DNA from: Paraburkholderia ribeironis
Lineage (GTDB): Bacteria > Pseudomonadota > Gammaproteobacteria > Burkholderiales > Burkholderiaceae
Assembly (NCBI RefSeq): GCF_900019265.1
Contig: NZ_CYGX02000005.1
Span: 208,845 to 272,844, forward strand
Reading direction: 5' to 3'
DNA: 64,000 nucleotides
The translations under genes and the position numbers were made by a program. The notes under the pieces were generated by a model. The model did not search any database. It was not told the origin of the DNA and saw nothing but the letters and a program-made list of their open reading frames with translations. This document shows, one piece after another, positions 24,929 through 33,296 of this stretch; the stretch's first letter is position 1, and each line of letters opens with the position of its first letter.

Positions 24929-27172
24929 ATGGCTAGCCTTGCGCGTGTGATTCACGACTTCCAGAACGGCGAGCTGTCCCGTGACGAGTTCGTCGCTCAA
25001 CTCGACAGCACGTTGACGACCGAAGGACTCGGTCCCACGCAGCTGCTGGAGATGCTTGGCGCCGCGCATCGCCAGGCGCCTTTACCCGACGATCTCTACG
25101 TGGAAGTGCGGCGACGCATCGAGCAACTGCGCATTTCGAATGTGCCCGCGGGCGGCGAAGAAACCGGCATTCAGACCACGGTGGAGATTCCATCGGTGCG
25201 CTCCACGAGCGCGGGCAGTGCGGGCAGCGCGGGCGGCACGGGCGATGGCGCCAACGCGCAGAATGCCGCCGGACACGACCAGATCAAAGGCACTGGCGAT
25301 ACGCTGAATAACCGCTTCGTGCTCGAGGAATGTCTGGGCATCGGCGGGATGGGCACGGTGTACAAGGCGCTCGATCTGCGCAAGCTCGAGGCGTCCGATC
25401 GCAAACCGTATCTCGCGATCAAGGTGCTCAACGTCCAGTTTCGCGGCAATCCGAATTCGCTCGTCGCGTTGCAGCGTGAAGCGCGCAAGGCGCAAGTGCT
25501 AGCCCATCGCAACATCATCACGGTGTACGACTTCGACCGCGACGGGCCGATCGTCTATCTGACGATGGAGTACCTGAGCGGCAAACCGCTCAGCCAGTTG
25601 CTGCGCACGCCGGGCTATCAGGGCATGCCGGTGCGCGCCGCGTTGCCGATCGTGCGCGGCATGTGCGCGGCGCTGGCCTACGCGCATGAGCGTGGCTTCG
25701 TCCATTGCGATTTCAAACCCGCCAACGTGTTTCTGACGACCAACGCCGAAGTGAAGGTGATCGACTTCGGCATTGCCCGCGTGTTCCAGCGCCCGGAGGA
25801 AGAGAGCGATGCGACGGTGTTCGATCCGGGCAGCCTCGGTGCATTGACGCCCGCGTACGCGAGTCCGGAGATGATCGAGCATCGCGAGCCGGACCCGCGC
25901 GACGATATCTACGCGCTCGGCTGCATCACCTACGAGTTGCTGACCGGACACCATCCGTTCGACCGCCTGTCGGCGACCCAGGCGCGCAACGCCGATTTCA
26001 AGCCGCAGCGGCCGCCCAACCTCGATGCGCGCCAGTGGCGCGCGTTGCGTGCCGCGCTGTCGTTCGATCGAAACACCCGCATGCCGAGCGTGGTGCGCTT
26101 CATCGCCGAGTTCGACAACGAAGCGCGTGCGGAAAAGTCGGGCAAGTTGGCGAAGATGGGCCTCGCGAGTTTCGCCGTGGTGTGCGCGGCGGCGGTCGGT
26201 GTGTTTGCACTGCGCTCGGGGCCGAGTCAGGAGGGCGGGGCACCGGCGAATGTTGGTGCTTCGCAGGCGCCGGCGGAACAGGCGGGGGCGGCGCAGGAGA
26301 AGGCGGTGGCGGTCGTGCCGCCGACCGTGGCGCAATCTGCCGCGCCGGGTCCGGCGTCTGCTGCCGCGACGAACGGCACGGCGCCGGCCACCTCGATTGC
26401 CACGCCAACCACGCCCATTGCAACGCTGCCGGCCGCACCACCAGCTGCAGCGCCAGCCACAGCGAAACCCGAACCGAAACCCGAACCGAAACCCGCACTG
26501 ACCCTGGCCGCCATCACACCCGTGCTGGCCCAGGTGCCATGCTCGGCGCTATCCGCCACCGTGCAGGATCATGCGCTGACGGTGCGTGGCTTCGTCTCGC
26601 AGCGCTATGGCGCGGGGCGCCTGAAGGAAACGCTGGCGGCGTTGCCAGGCGTCGATACGCTGACGCTCGAAGTCGAGCCGCTCGCCGACGACAAGTGCGA
26701 TGCCGTCAAGACGCTCGCGCCACATTGGGTTCGCAACTGGCAAGCCGGTCGCGTGGCGGCATTGCACGTGCGGCCGCCAGGCGGCCAGTTGCGCGACGGC
26801 GATCCGTTGGTGGTCGACGTCACCACGCCGGGCTTCGACTCGTACGTGAATCTCGACTACTACCAGCTCGACGGCAGTGTCGTGCACATGGTGCCGAGTC
26901 CACGCGCGAAGGACAATCAGGCGCCGCCGCACTATGCGGCGACCATCGGCGGCGCTGGTGACTGGATTGTCTCGAAGCCGTTCGGATCGGAGATGCTGGT
27001 GCTGATGATTACGCCGGTGCCGCTGTTCGACAAGCCGCGTCCGGAAAGCGAATCGCGCGCCGACTATCTGCGCGCGCTCGACACGCGGCTCACGCAGATC
27101 GGCGGCAAATACGGCCAGGATCGCATCGTCGCCGACTTCGCACCAATCACGACGAAGCCGCGCACGCCTTGA
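24929..27172 (+). CDS. membrane Ser/Thr protein kinase with DUF4384-like sensor
   Basis: A 747-aa kinase. A short helical N-terminus is followed by a kinase domain (about residues 125-390) with GIGGMGTVYKA, the ATP-binding Lys in LAIKVL, catalytic HCDFKPANVF, DFG and YASPEM, so it looks active. One membrane helix lies near 410-428, then an Ala/Pro linker with repeated KPEP, a BON-like segment and a C-terminal DUF4384-like domain (GDPLVVDVTTPGFDSYVNLD) outside the membrane. I use ATG 24929; ATG 24875 is possible. It is divergent to peptide D and probably signals envelope state to the FHA protein and activator. Confidence 0.9.
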   Translation: MASLARVIHDFQNGELSRDEFVAQLDSTLTTEGLGPTQLLEMLGAAHRQAPLPDDLYVEVRRRIEQLRISNVPAGGEETGIQTTVEIPSVRSTSAGSAGSAGGTGDGANAQNAAGHDQIKGTGDTLNNRFVLEECLGIGGMGTVYKALDLRKLEASDRKPYLAIKVLNVQFRGNPNSLVALQREARKAQVLAHRNIITVYDFDRDGPIVYLTMEYLSGKPLSQLLRTPGYQGMPVRAALPIVRGMCAALAYAHERGFVHCDFKPANVFLTTNAEVKVIDFGIARVFQRPEEESDATVFDPGSLGALTPAYASPEMIEHREPDPRDDIYALGCITYELLTGHHPFDRLSATQARNADFKPQRPPNLDARQWRALRAALSFDRNTRMPSVVRFIAEFDNEARAEKSGKLAKMGLASFAVVCAAAVGVFALRSGPSQEGGAPANVGASQAPAEQAGAAQEKAVAVVPPTVAQSAAPGPASAAATNGTAPATSIATPTTPIATLPAAPPAAAPATAKPEPKPEPKPALTLAAITPVLAQVPCSALSATVQDHALTVRGFVSQRYGAGRLKETLAALPGVDTLTLEVEPLADDKCDAVKTLAPHWVRNWQAGRVAALHVRPPGGQLRDGDPLVVDVTTPGFDSYVNLDYYQLDGSVVHMVPSPRAKDNQAPPHYAATIGGAGDWIVSKPFGSEMLVLMITPVPLFDKPRPESESRADYLRALDTRLTQIGGKYGQDRIVADFAPITTKPRTP

Positions 27173-27248
27173 ACGCACCCGGTGCGCGAGCGCATCGCGT
27201 GTTGCGTGCGCTGCTCGCGAACACGCGGCGAACCGCGCGCATCACGTG

Positions 27249-29357
27249 TCAGCGGACATCCTTGACGACCCGCAAGCCATTCTGCGATTGACGCACGCCC
27301 GCGCTGTACTTGAAGCGCGTGGCGGTGAGCATGTAGCCTGCGCCTTCGCGCCATGAACCGCCGCGAATCACGCGCATTTCGCAGCCGGGGCTGTCCCACG
27401 CGTGGCCGTCGACGGGGGCGCTCTGGTAGGTGTTGTGCCAGCAGTCGGCGGTCCATTCCCAGACGCTGCCGTTCATGTCGTACAGCCCGAGTGGATTCGG
27501 GGCGAACGATCCGGCGTTCTCCGGTCCTTCCTTGTGCCACGGATCGCCGCAGTCCTTGCAATTGGCGTTGCCCTTGCGCATCTGGTCACCCCACCAGTAA
27601 GCGGTCGTGGTGCCGCCTCGGTCCGCGTATTCCCATTCCGCTTCGGTGGGCAGGCGGTATGGTTTGCCCGTGATTCTGGCGAGCCATTTCACGTACTGCT
27701 GCGCATCGTCCCAACTCAGATCGCGTGCGGGCGCCGCCTTGTTGGCGTTGCTTTCAGGCGTGAGCTTCTGACACGCATTGGCGGCGACACACGCATTCCA
27801 TTGCTCGACCGTTACCGCGTATTTGCCGATCGCGAACGGCGCGCCGATGCTCACGTGATGGACCGGCTTTTCGGATGGATCGTCGGTACTGCTGCCCATC
27901 GCGAACGAGCCCGCGGGTACGGCGATCATGATCGGGCAGGTCGCGCAATCGCGACTCTCACTGGCGCTGGGCGCGTGCGCGTTGGGCTTTTGCGCGACCG
28001 CTGTCGCGGCGGGCGCAGCCGGCGCGGTGGCTGCGGGCGATGGTGCGGGCGATGGTGCGGGTGTCGCGCGTGGGTGCTCTTGCGCGGGGGGCGTAGCCGG
28101 CGCGATGGGCCGTGCGGCTTGCGGTGCGGGTGCAACCGCGGGTGGCGCTGGCGATGCAGGTGCCGCAACCGCTGGCGCACTCGGTGTTGCCGCCGCCGCG
28201 CGCAGACGATCGATGCGCGCATGCGCGAGCGTGGCAAAGCGGCCGTTCGGATAGGCCTTCAAATAGGCCTCGTAATCGGCCGGATAGTTGCTGTCCTTGA
28301 TCGAATTCCAGAACGTGATTTCGTATTGCTCGCTGCTGTCTTTCGGCAGAATGCCTCTGCTGCGCAGCATCACTACCGGATCGTCGCGAACGGCTAACGC
28401 GTGAGACGCGTTGGCGTTGCGATGAGCGGTTGCGCTCAGGTCGACGGACGAAGGAAGCGCTGCCGCGAGCCACGGCTTCTGCGCATCGTGGGTCGCATCG
28501 CGAACCTGCGCCGCGACGCGTTGAAACAGATCGGCGAGGGTGGGCGCCGCAGCGCCGTTCAGCGCGCGCAGCAGTGCCTCCGTATAAACGCCGTGCCGTG
28601 TCGCGTCCGCAGCGAAGCCACCGGGCGCGGTTGCATATGCGATCACGGTGTCGGCGGGCAACGCGGGCGTGGTGCCTGTCGCGTTGGGCGAGAACGGATT
28701 GTTCAGGCACGTATCGAGAATCACGAGATTGAGGCGACCTGCGCGCGGCGCATGCATCGCCTGCAGCACGGTATTCAAATCGACGCCTTGATTGATCAGC
28801 GACGCGGGCGAGCGTGGGTCGAGTCCTGCGGGAATCAGCAGCGTGCGCCGCCCGATCTGCATGCCATGTCCGGCGAAATAAAACAGACCGACGCCGCCTG
28901 CTCGCAGACGCTGCCGGAATTCGCCGATCGCCTGCTGCATTTGCTGCGGCGTCGCATTCGTGCGCGTGATGACATCGAAGCCGAGCGCATGGAGCGTGTC
29001 GCGCAGCGCTTGCGCGTCGCGTGGTGCGTTGTCCCGCACCGGGTCCGCGAGATCGCCATACGCGCCGTTGCCGATGACGAGCGCAATGCGGGGAGAACGT
29101 GCGTCTCCGTCGCCGATTGACGATGCAAATGGCGCGAACGACGCAAATGGCGCGTTCGGTGCGTATGGCGCGATCGGTGTAAATAACCCAGGCGCCGCCT
29201 CTGCCGTCACAGTGACCGCGCTCGCATTGGCTGCGATGTTCGCAATCGTCGCGCCCCGCAGCGCGTCTTCACGTTGCGTCGACGCACAGGCACTGCCCCA
29301 TTGCGCGTCGATTGCTCCGGCCACGCACATCAGCAGGAATATTCGCCACATCTTCAT
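27249..29357 (-). CDS. secreted caspase-like (C14) protease fused to SUMF1/FGE domain
   Basis: A 702-aa protein with a signal peptide. The caspase-like domain (about 88-310) has its His164 in YFAGHGMQ and Cys217 in [10 protein letters not shown], so the dyad is intact. An Ala/Pro linker follows, then a formylglycine-enzyme-like SUMF1 domain (about 475-702) with [25 protein letters not shown] and VIRGGSW. Such SUMF1 domains often bind or cleave rather than make formylglycine. It is convergent with the kinase gene. Placement suggests periplasmic processing of, or response to, the exported peptides; unproven. Confidence 0.88.
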   Translation of the reverse strand: MKMWRIFLLMCVAGAIDAQWGSACASTQREDALRGATIANIAANASAVTVTAEAAPGLFTPIAPYAPNAPFASFAPFASSIGDGDARSPRIALVIGNGAYGDLADPVRDNAPRDAQALRDTLHALGFDVITRTNATPQQMQQAIGEFRQRLRAGGVGLFYFAGHGMQIGRRTLLIPAGLDPRSPASLINQGVDLNTVLQAMHAPRAGRLNLVILDTCLNNPFSPNATGTTPALPADTVIAYATAPGGFAADATRHGVYTEALLRALNGAAAPTLADLFQRVAAQVRDATHDAQKPWLAAALPSSVDLSATAHRNANASHALAVRDDPVVMLRSRGILPKDSSEQYEITFWNSIKDSNYPADYEAYLKAYPNGRFATLAHARIDRLRAAAATPSAPAVAAPASPAPPAVAPAPQAARPIAPATPPAQEHPRATPAPSPAPSPAATAPAAPAATAVAQKPNAHAPSASESRDCATCPIMIAVPAGSFAMGSSTDDPSEKPVHHVSIGAPFAIGKYAVTVEQWNACVAANACQKLTPESNANKAAPARDLSWDDAQQYVKWLARITGKPYRLPTEAEWEYADRGGTTTAYWWGDQMRKGNANCKDCGDPWHKEGPENAGSFAPNPLGLYDMNGSVWEWTADCWHNTYQSAPVDGHAWDSPGCEMRVIRGGSWREGAGYMLTATRFKYSAGVRQSQNGLRVVKDVR

Positions 29358-29715
29358 ATCCTGTTTGTACCGGACAGAACGTAGGCATTCGAGGACCGCG
29401 CTGCTCGCAGCGTTCGCTGGAGTACTTCAGGCAAAGCAACGATGCCGCTATCGACCATCCGCTTGCAACCCTTTATTAACGATAGCACGCGATTTGCATG
29501 TCACAACGTTCGCGTGTCCTTGATGCGTCTTACGGTTAACGAGTGTCGCGTATCTTTTTGGCAAGTTACGTCCTAAGCTCATTAACAAAGTAATGCGCCA
29601 CGGTCGTTTTAACTAGGTGGCTGACCGGTCACCCACGTTAGCGACATCGAGCCGGAACGCTCGGCCTGCCTTGCGCAGCCGGGTTGGCCGTGACCGATCT
29701 TCGGGAGAGTGCGCT

Positions 29716-30213
29716 ATGCGAAGAAATCTCGTCCCCGTTGTCCTCGACAGACCTCATCGAGTCAATGCGCGCTTTGGCGCGTTGCGCGCGGCCGCATGCG
29801 CGGCGCTCTGTGTCGCGCTCGGCAGCGTCATGCCGCCCGGTTCCGCTCTGGCGGAGCAGACGCCAGCGCCGCCCGGCGCCGAGGAGTACATCATCTGGCC
29901 GGCCGATGGCGCGGTGATTCACGGCGGCAAGCTGTGGGTGCGCATGGGCTTGCGCAACATGGGCGTGTGCCCGAAGGGCATCGTGTTTCCGAACACCGGC
30001 CATCATCATCTGCTGATCGACACCGACCTGCCGCCGCTCGACCAGGAGATCCCATCGGATCGCAATCACCTGCACTTCGGCGCGGGTGAAACGGACGCGC
30101 GTATCGAGTTGCCGCCGGGCAAGCACACCTTGCAGCTGATTCTCGGTGACCACAATCACGTGCCGCACGTGCCGCCCGTGTATTCGAAAAAGATCACCAT
30201 CACCGTGCAATAA
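29716..30213 (+). CDS. DUF4399 exported protein 1
   Basis: A 165-aa protein with an N-terminal export signal ending near SALAEQ. The DUF4399 body contains NTGHHHLLIDTDLPPLDQEI, SDRNHLHFGAGET and LPPGKHTLQLILGDHNHVPH. The His clusters suggest metal binding, which is inference. The start at 29716 has GGGAGAG upstream. It is followed 52 nt later by a paralogue. The preceding 358 bp (29358-29715) hold no gene. Confidence 0.85.
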   Translation: MRRNLVPVVLDRPHRVNARFGALRAAACAALCVALGSVMPPGSALAEQTPAPPGAEEYIIWPADGAVIHGGKLWVRMGLRNMGVCPKGIVFPNTGHHHLLIDTDLPPLDQEIPSDRNHLHFGAGETDARIELPPGKHTLQLILGDHNHVPHVPPVYSKKITITVQ

Positions 30214-30265
30214 CACGAGCCCGATTCGTTCGAGTAACGCGTGTCAGTCAGGACGGAGAGACCTC

Positions 30266-30700
30266 ATGTACAAGCTCATTGCGGTCGCGGCGCTCGTGAC
30301 GTCGGCGGTATTGGCCGCGCCGGGTTTCGCCGTGGCCGGCACCACACCGGCGCCGCCCGATGCGCATGTTTATATCGGCTATCCGAACGATGGCCAGGTC
30401 GTGCCCGCCAACAAACCCTTCCGCGTATGGTTCGGCTTGCGCTTCATGGGTGTCGCGCCCAAAGGCGTCAAGTACCCCAATACCGGCCACCATCATCTTC
30501 TGATCGATACCGATCTGCCGCCGATGGACCAGGAGATTCCATCGGACCGCAACCATTTGCATTTCGGCGCGGGCGAAACGGAAACGATGATTCAACTGCC
30601 GCCGGGCAAACACACGTTGCAGCTACTGTTGGGCGATGACATGCACATCCCCCACAACCCGCCGGTGTACTCGAAGAAGATCACGGTCATCGCGCGGTGA
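30266..30700 (+). CDS. DUF4399 exported protein 2
   Basis: A 144-aa paralogue of the gene before it, with signal MYKLIAVAALVTSAVLAAPG and the same GHHHLLIDTDLPPMDQEI and HLHFGAGETE blocks. Tandem duplication is clear. Both sit between the caspase/SUMF gene and peptide E and are likely periplasmic helpers in the same cluster, or bystanders. A 10-bp inverted repeat follows at 30727-30759. Confidence 0.85.
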   Translation: MYKLIAVAALVTSAVLAAPGFAVAGTTPAPPDAHVYIGYPNDGQVVPANKPFRVWFGLRFMGVAPKGVKYPNTGHHHLLIDTDLPPMDQEIPSDRNHLHFGAGETETMIQLPPGKHTLQLLLGDDMHIPHNPPVYSKKITVIAR

Positions 30701-30726
30701 GATCCGGCCCGGCACGGTGTCACGAC

Positions 30727-30759
30727 GCAGCCAACAAATTAAAGCGCGCTGTTGGCTGC
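30727..30759. terminator. stem-loop after DUF4399 genes
   Basis: A perfect inverted repeat GCAGCCAACA / TGTTGGCTGC with a 13-nt loop lies 27 nt past the stop. No U tract, so efficiency is uncertain. Confidence 0.5.
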
Positions 30760-30877
30760 GATCCACCATCCCTCAGACGCCAACTGGTCGATTTCGTTGC
30801 GGGCCGGTTGATGGCTCATCCTCGCAGCCCCTTAAATATCTGAGTTCATCGGATTCCTCAGGATCGGAAGGTCATGC

Positions 30878-30892
30878 TGGCACGGCCCATGC
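30878..30892 (+). promoter_or_regulatory. sigma-54 promoter of peptide E
   Basis: TGGCACGGCCCATGC, with GG (30879-30880) and GC (30891-30892) 10 nt apart, 78 nt before ATG 30970. Context is conserved with the peptide D promoter, including a downstream GAGCAGACAAGTTGCTCGAA shared by both. Confidence 0.78.
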
Positions 30893-30969
30893 ATGAGTGA
30901 CGCCCGAGCAGACAAGTTGCTCGAACCCACGCGCAAGACCGCGCAGTTTCCCTTCCCAGGAGAGTTACC

Positions 30970-31254
30970 ATGAACACGCTGATGATCAAAGACCTGTCCA
31001 TCACCGAACAACTCGACAGCAAGGCCATGAGCGCCGTGCGCGGCGGCTATGGCTACGGCTATCCGTCGAGCTCGTACTACAACTACATGCCGGTCTATGC
31101 GCCGAACAACAGCAAGAAGGTCGACGCCACCCAGATGATCAACACGGCGATGAATATCCAGAGCGCGAACGGCAACAACGACGCGTTCGTTGCGGGCGTC
31201 ACGACCACGATCGATCCGCATGTGAGCTCGAGCAACAACATTTTCGTGTCCTGA
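30970..31254 (+). CDS. peptide E: double-glycine leader peptide (94 aa)
   Basis: A 94-aa precursor with a leader identical to that of peptide D up to Gly25-Gly26. The mature part (68 residues) starts YGYGYPSSSYYNYM and ends SSNNIFVS. It differs from D mainly in the second half. Ribosome site AGGAGAG. It is on the plus strand, 6.5 kb from D, so the pair results from an inverted duplication that carried the promoter. A perfect 26-bp palindrome follows its stop, and the TolC-like gene is next. Confidence 0.88.
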   Translation: MNTLMIKDLSITEQLDSKAMSAVRGGYGYGYPSSSYYNYMPVYAPNNSKKVDATQMINTAMNIQSANGNNDAFVAGVTTTIDPHVSSSNNIFVS

Positions 31255-31267
31255 ACGGCGCACGCTG

Positions 31268-31293
31268 CCGCGGAGGCACGCGTGCCTCCGCGG
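31268..31293. other. perfect 26-bp palindrome after peptide E
   Basis: CCGCGGAGGCACG is followed at once by its reverse complement. It lies 14 nt after the peptide E stop and before the outer-membrane gene. It may be a termination or RNA-stability hairpin that separates high peptide output from the exporter genes. Confidence 0.55.
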
Positions 31294-31527
31294 AACTTGC
31301 CCGCTACGGCGGGCGACTCAAAAAAATTTCTATCCAATCGTCCTTTCCACGCACCCCTCGCCGCACCGCCCGATCCCCGCGCCGACACTTCCGCCCGCTT
31401 TGATGATGAAGCCGCGCGGCAGATGCTCGACCTGAAAGGGCCTTCTTTTCATGCGACGAAGCGGGGGTTATCGGAGATAACCGTGTCAGCGTTGCTTGAT
31501 TCATCGGACCGTCAGCGCTTGCTGTTC

Positions 31528-33009
31528 ATGACGCCCGCGCGGCAGCGCAGCGCAAGTCAGCCGGCGCATGCGAGCGGTCGCGCTCGCGTGAGCGCGGCAC
31601 TGCGCGGCGTTTGCGCGGCGGCGGTATGTGCGCTGTCTCTGTGTGCGTGTGTGGACGTCAGCATGCCTGACTACAAGCGCCCCGACACGCCCGCCAAAGC
31701 GTCGTGGTCCGATCACAAGGGCGCACCCGTGTCGGCTGCCGCGACCATCCAGCCTGATTGGTGGAAGGGCTTCCACGATCCGGATCTGGACGCGCTGATC
31801 GCAAAAGCGATTGCGGGCAACTTCGACATCAAGGTACTCGCCGCGCGCATCGACGTCGCCAGCACGCAGATCGGCGAAGCCAAAGCGGGTGCGTTGCCGA
31901 CCATGGACCTCGGCGCTGGCGCCAACTTCGAAAAGACCACGGGCCAGCCCTTCATCAAACAGTACAACGTCGCGACGCAGGTGAACTGGGACATCGATAT
32001 CTGGGGCAAAGTCGAGAAAGGCGTGCAGGCGCAAAAGGCCGAATTCCACGCCAGCGAGGCGGATTGGCGCGCGGGCTATCTCGAACTGGTGGCGAACGTC
32101 TCCAGCACGTACTTCCAGATTCTGCAATTCGACGACCAGATCGAGCAGCAGCAGAAAACACTCGACACCAACCGGCAGATCCTCACGATCTACGACGGCC
32201 AACGCCGCAGCGGTCTCGTGCCGCAAACCCAGGTGCTGCGCCAGCAGGCGGAAATCAATCGCCTGACCAACCAGTTGCTCGAGCTGCGCCGCTCGCGTGC
32301 GCTTGCCAATAACGCGCTCTGCACGCTGATCGGCGTACCGGCGGGCGAGTTTCAACTGCCGCAAGGCCATTTGCAGGAGCGCGTGCAACTGCCGGATGTG
32401 CCCGATGGCTTGCCGTCGCAACTGCTCGCGCGGCGTCCCGACGTGGTGGCCGCCGAGTTCAGGGTACTGGAAGCCTACAACCTCGTCGGCCAGGCGAAGC
32501 TCGCCCAGTTGCCGACCATCAGCCTGACGGGACACGCCGGCACCGCGAGTTTCGCGCTGACCGATCTGCTGAAATCGTTCACGTACGGCTTCATGCCGAG
32601 CATCAACATTCCGCTGCTCGATCCCGGCGTGCGCGCTCACGTGAAGGTGACGCAGGCGGAATCGACAGTCGCGGAGCAGCAGTATCGCGTGACCGTGATG
32701 GGCGCGTTCGAAGAAGTGGAGAACGCGCTGGTCAATCTTGGTTCACATAAGGCGCAGCGCGCGCAATTGCAGCAAGAGGTGTCGCGCCTGCAAATCGTCG
32801 CCGATCAGATCCAGTCGCAATTGCACCTCGGCGTGGTGTCGCAACTGGAAGTTTTCGAAACCGAGCGGACTTTGCTCCAGGCACAGCAGGATCTGCTCGC
32901 CAATCACCAGCTGATTCTGTCGGACACCGTGCTGCTTTATAAGGCGCTGGGCGGCGGTTGGCCGAGTATCGATGTGCAGGCGCAAGTCAAAGAGCCAGAG
33001 AGCAAGTAA
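31528..33009 (+). CDS. NodT/TolC-type outer-membrane export lipoprotein
   Basis: A 493-aa outer-membrane factor. A signal peptide with lipobox LCAC precedes VDVSMPDYKRPDTPAKASW, typical of NodT-family lipoproteins. Two OEP repeats follow with long helices (SSTYFQILQFDDQIEQQQKT, RRSGLVPQTQVLRQQAEINR). I use ATG 31528; GTG 31483 with GGAG upstream is an alternative. It should form the outer-membrane duct for the HlyD/ABC exporter encoded from 33297. It lies directly after peptide E. Confidence 0.88.
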   Translation: MTPARQRSASQPAHASGRARVSAALRGVCAAAVCALSLCACVDVSMPDYKRPDTPAKASWSDHKGAPVSAAATIQPDWWKGFHDPDLDALIAKAIAGNFDIKVLAARIDVASTQIGEAKAGALPTMDLGAGANFEKTTGQPFIKQYNVATQVNWDIDIWGKVEKGVQAQKAEFHASEADWRAGYLELVANVSSTYFQILQFDDQIEQQQKTLDTNRQILTIYDGQRRSGLVPQTQVLRQQAEINRLTNQLLELRRSRALANNALCTLIGVPAGEFQLPQGHLQERVQLPDVPDGLPSQLLARRPDVVAAEFRVLEAYNLVGQAKLAQLPTISLTGHAGTASFALTDLLKSFTYGFMPSINIPLLDPGVRAHVKVTQAESTVAEQQYRVTVMGAFEEVENALVNLGSHKAQRAQLQQEVSRLQIVADQIQSQLHLGVVSQLEVFETERTLLQAQQDLLANHQLILSDTVLLYKALGGGWPSIDVQAQVKEPESK

Positions 33010-33151
33010 AGAAGGCAAATAAAGCAAATAAAGGCAGCAAGTAGAAGACGCAAGTAAAGGAGCATTGAGCTAATCCGCGATGTGGCGCACAAGTGGGGAA
33101 TACCGGCTGTCCATGACGCGTTGATCGCATTTATCACCGATGATCTGAAAA

Positions 33152-33179
33152 TTGACACTCGCGATGCGTGACTTACAAT
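33152..33179 (+). promoter_or_regulatory. sigma-70 promoter of the exporter operon
   Basis: TTGACA (33152-33157), a 16-nt spacer and TACAAT (33174-33179) give a near-consensus promoter 118 nt before the FHA gene. The exporter thus seems constitutively expressed while the peptides use sigma-54. Confidence 0.65.
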
Positions 33180-33296
33180 CCTTAAAGAGCCCGCCGTTAC
33201 ACGGCTCGACACGACAACATCGTTCCGCCGTAGTCCTTCGTCCCGTTTCCGTTGCGCGCTCGCTGCAACGGGTAAACGCTTAGTGATCCAGATAAA

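Noticed and set aside
27249..29357. SUMF1 domain as the maturation enzyme for the peptides
   Set aside because: Formylglycine formation needs Cys (or Ser) in a set motif; the mature peptides lack Cys and the enzyme is exported, so classical modification is unlikely.
31282..31527. Extended 575-aa start for the TolC-like protein
   Set aside because: The start would lie inside the 26-bp palindrome, has no ribosome site, and would put about 120 residues before the lipobox; ATG 31528 gives a normal signal peptide.
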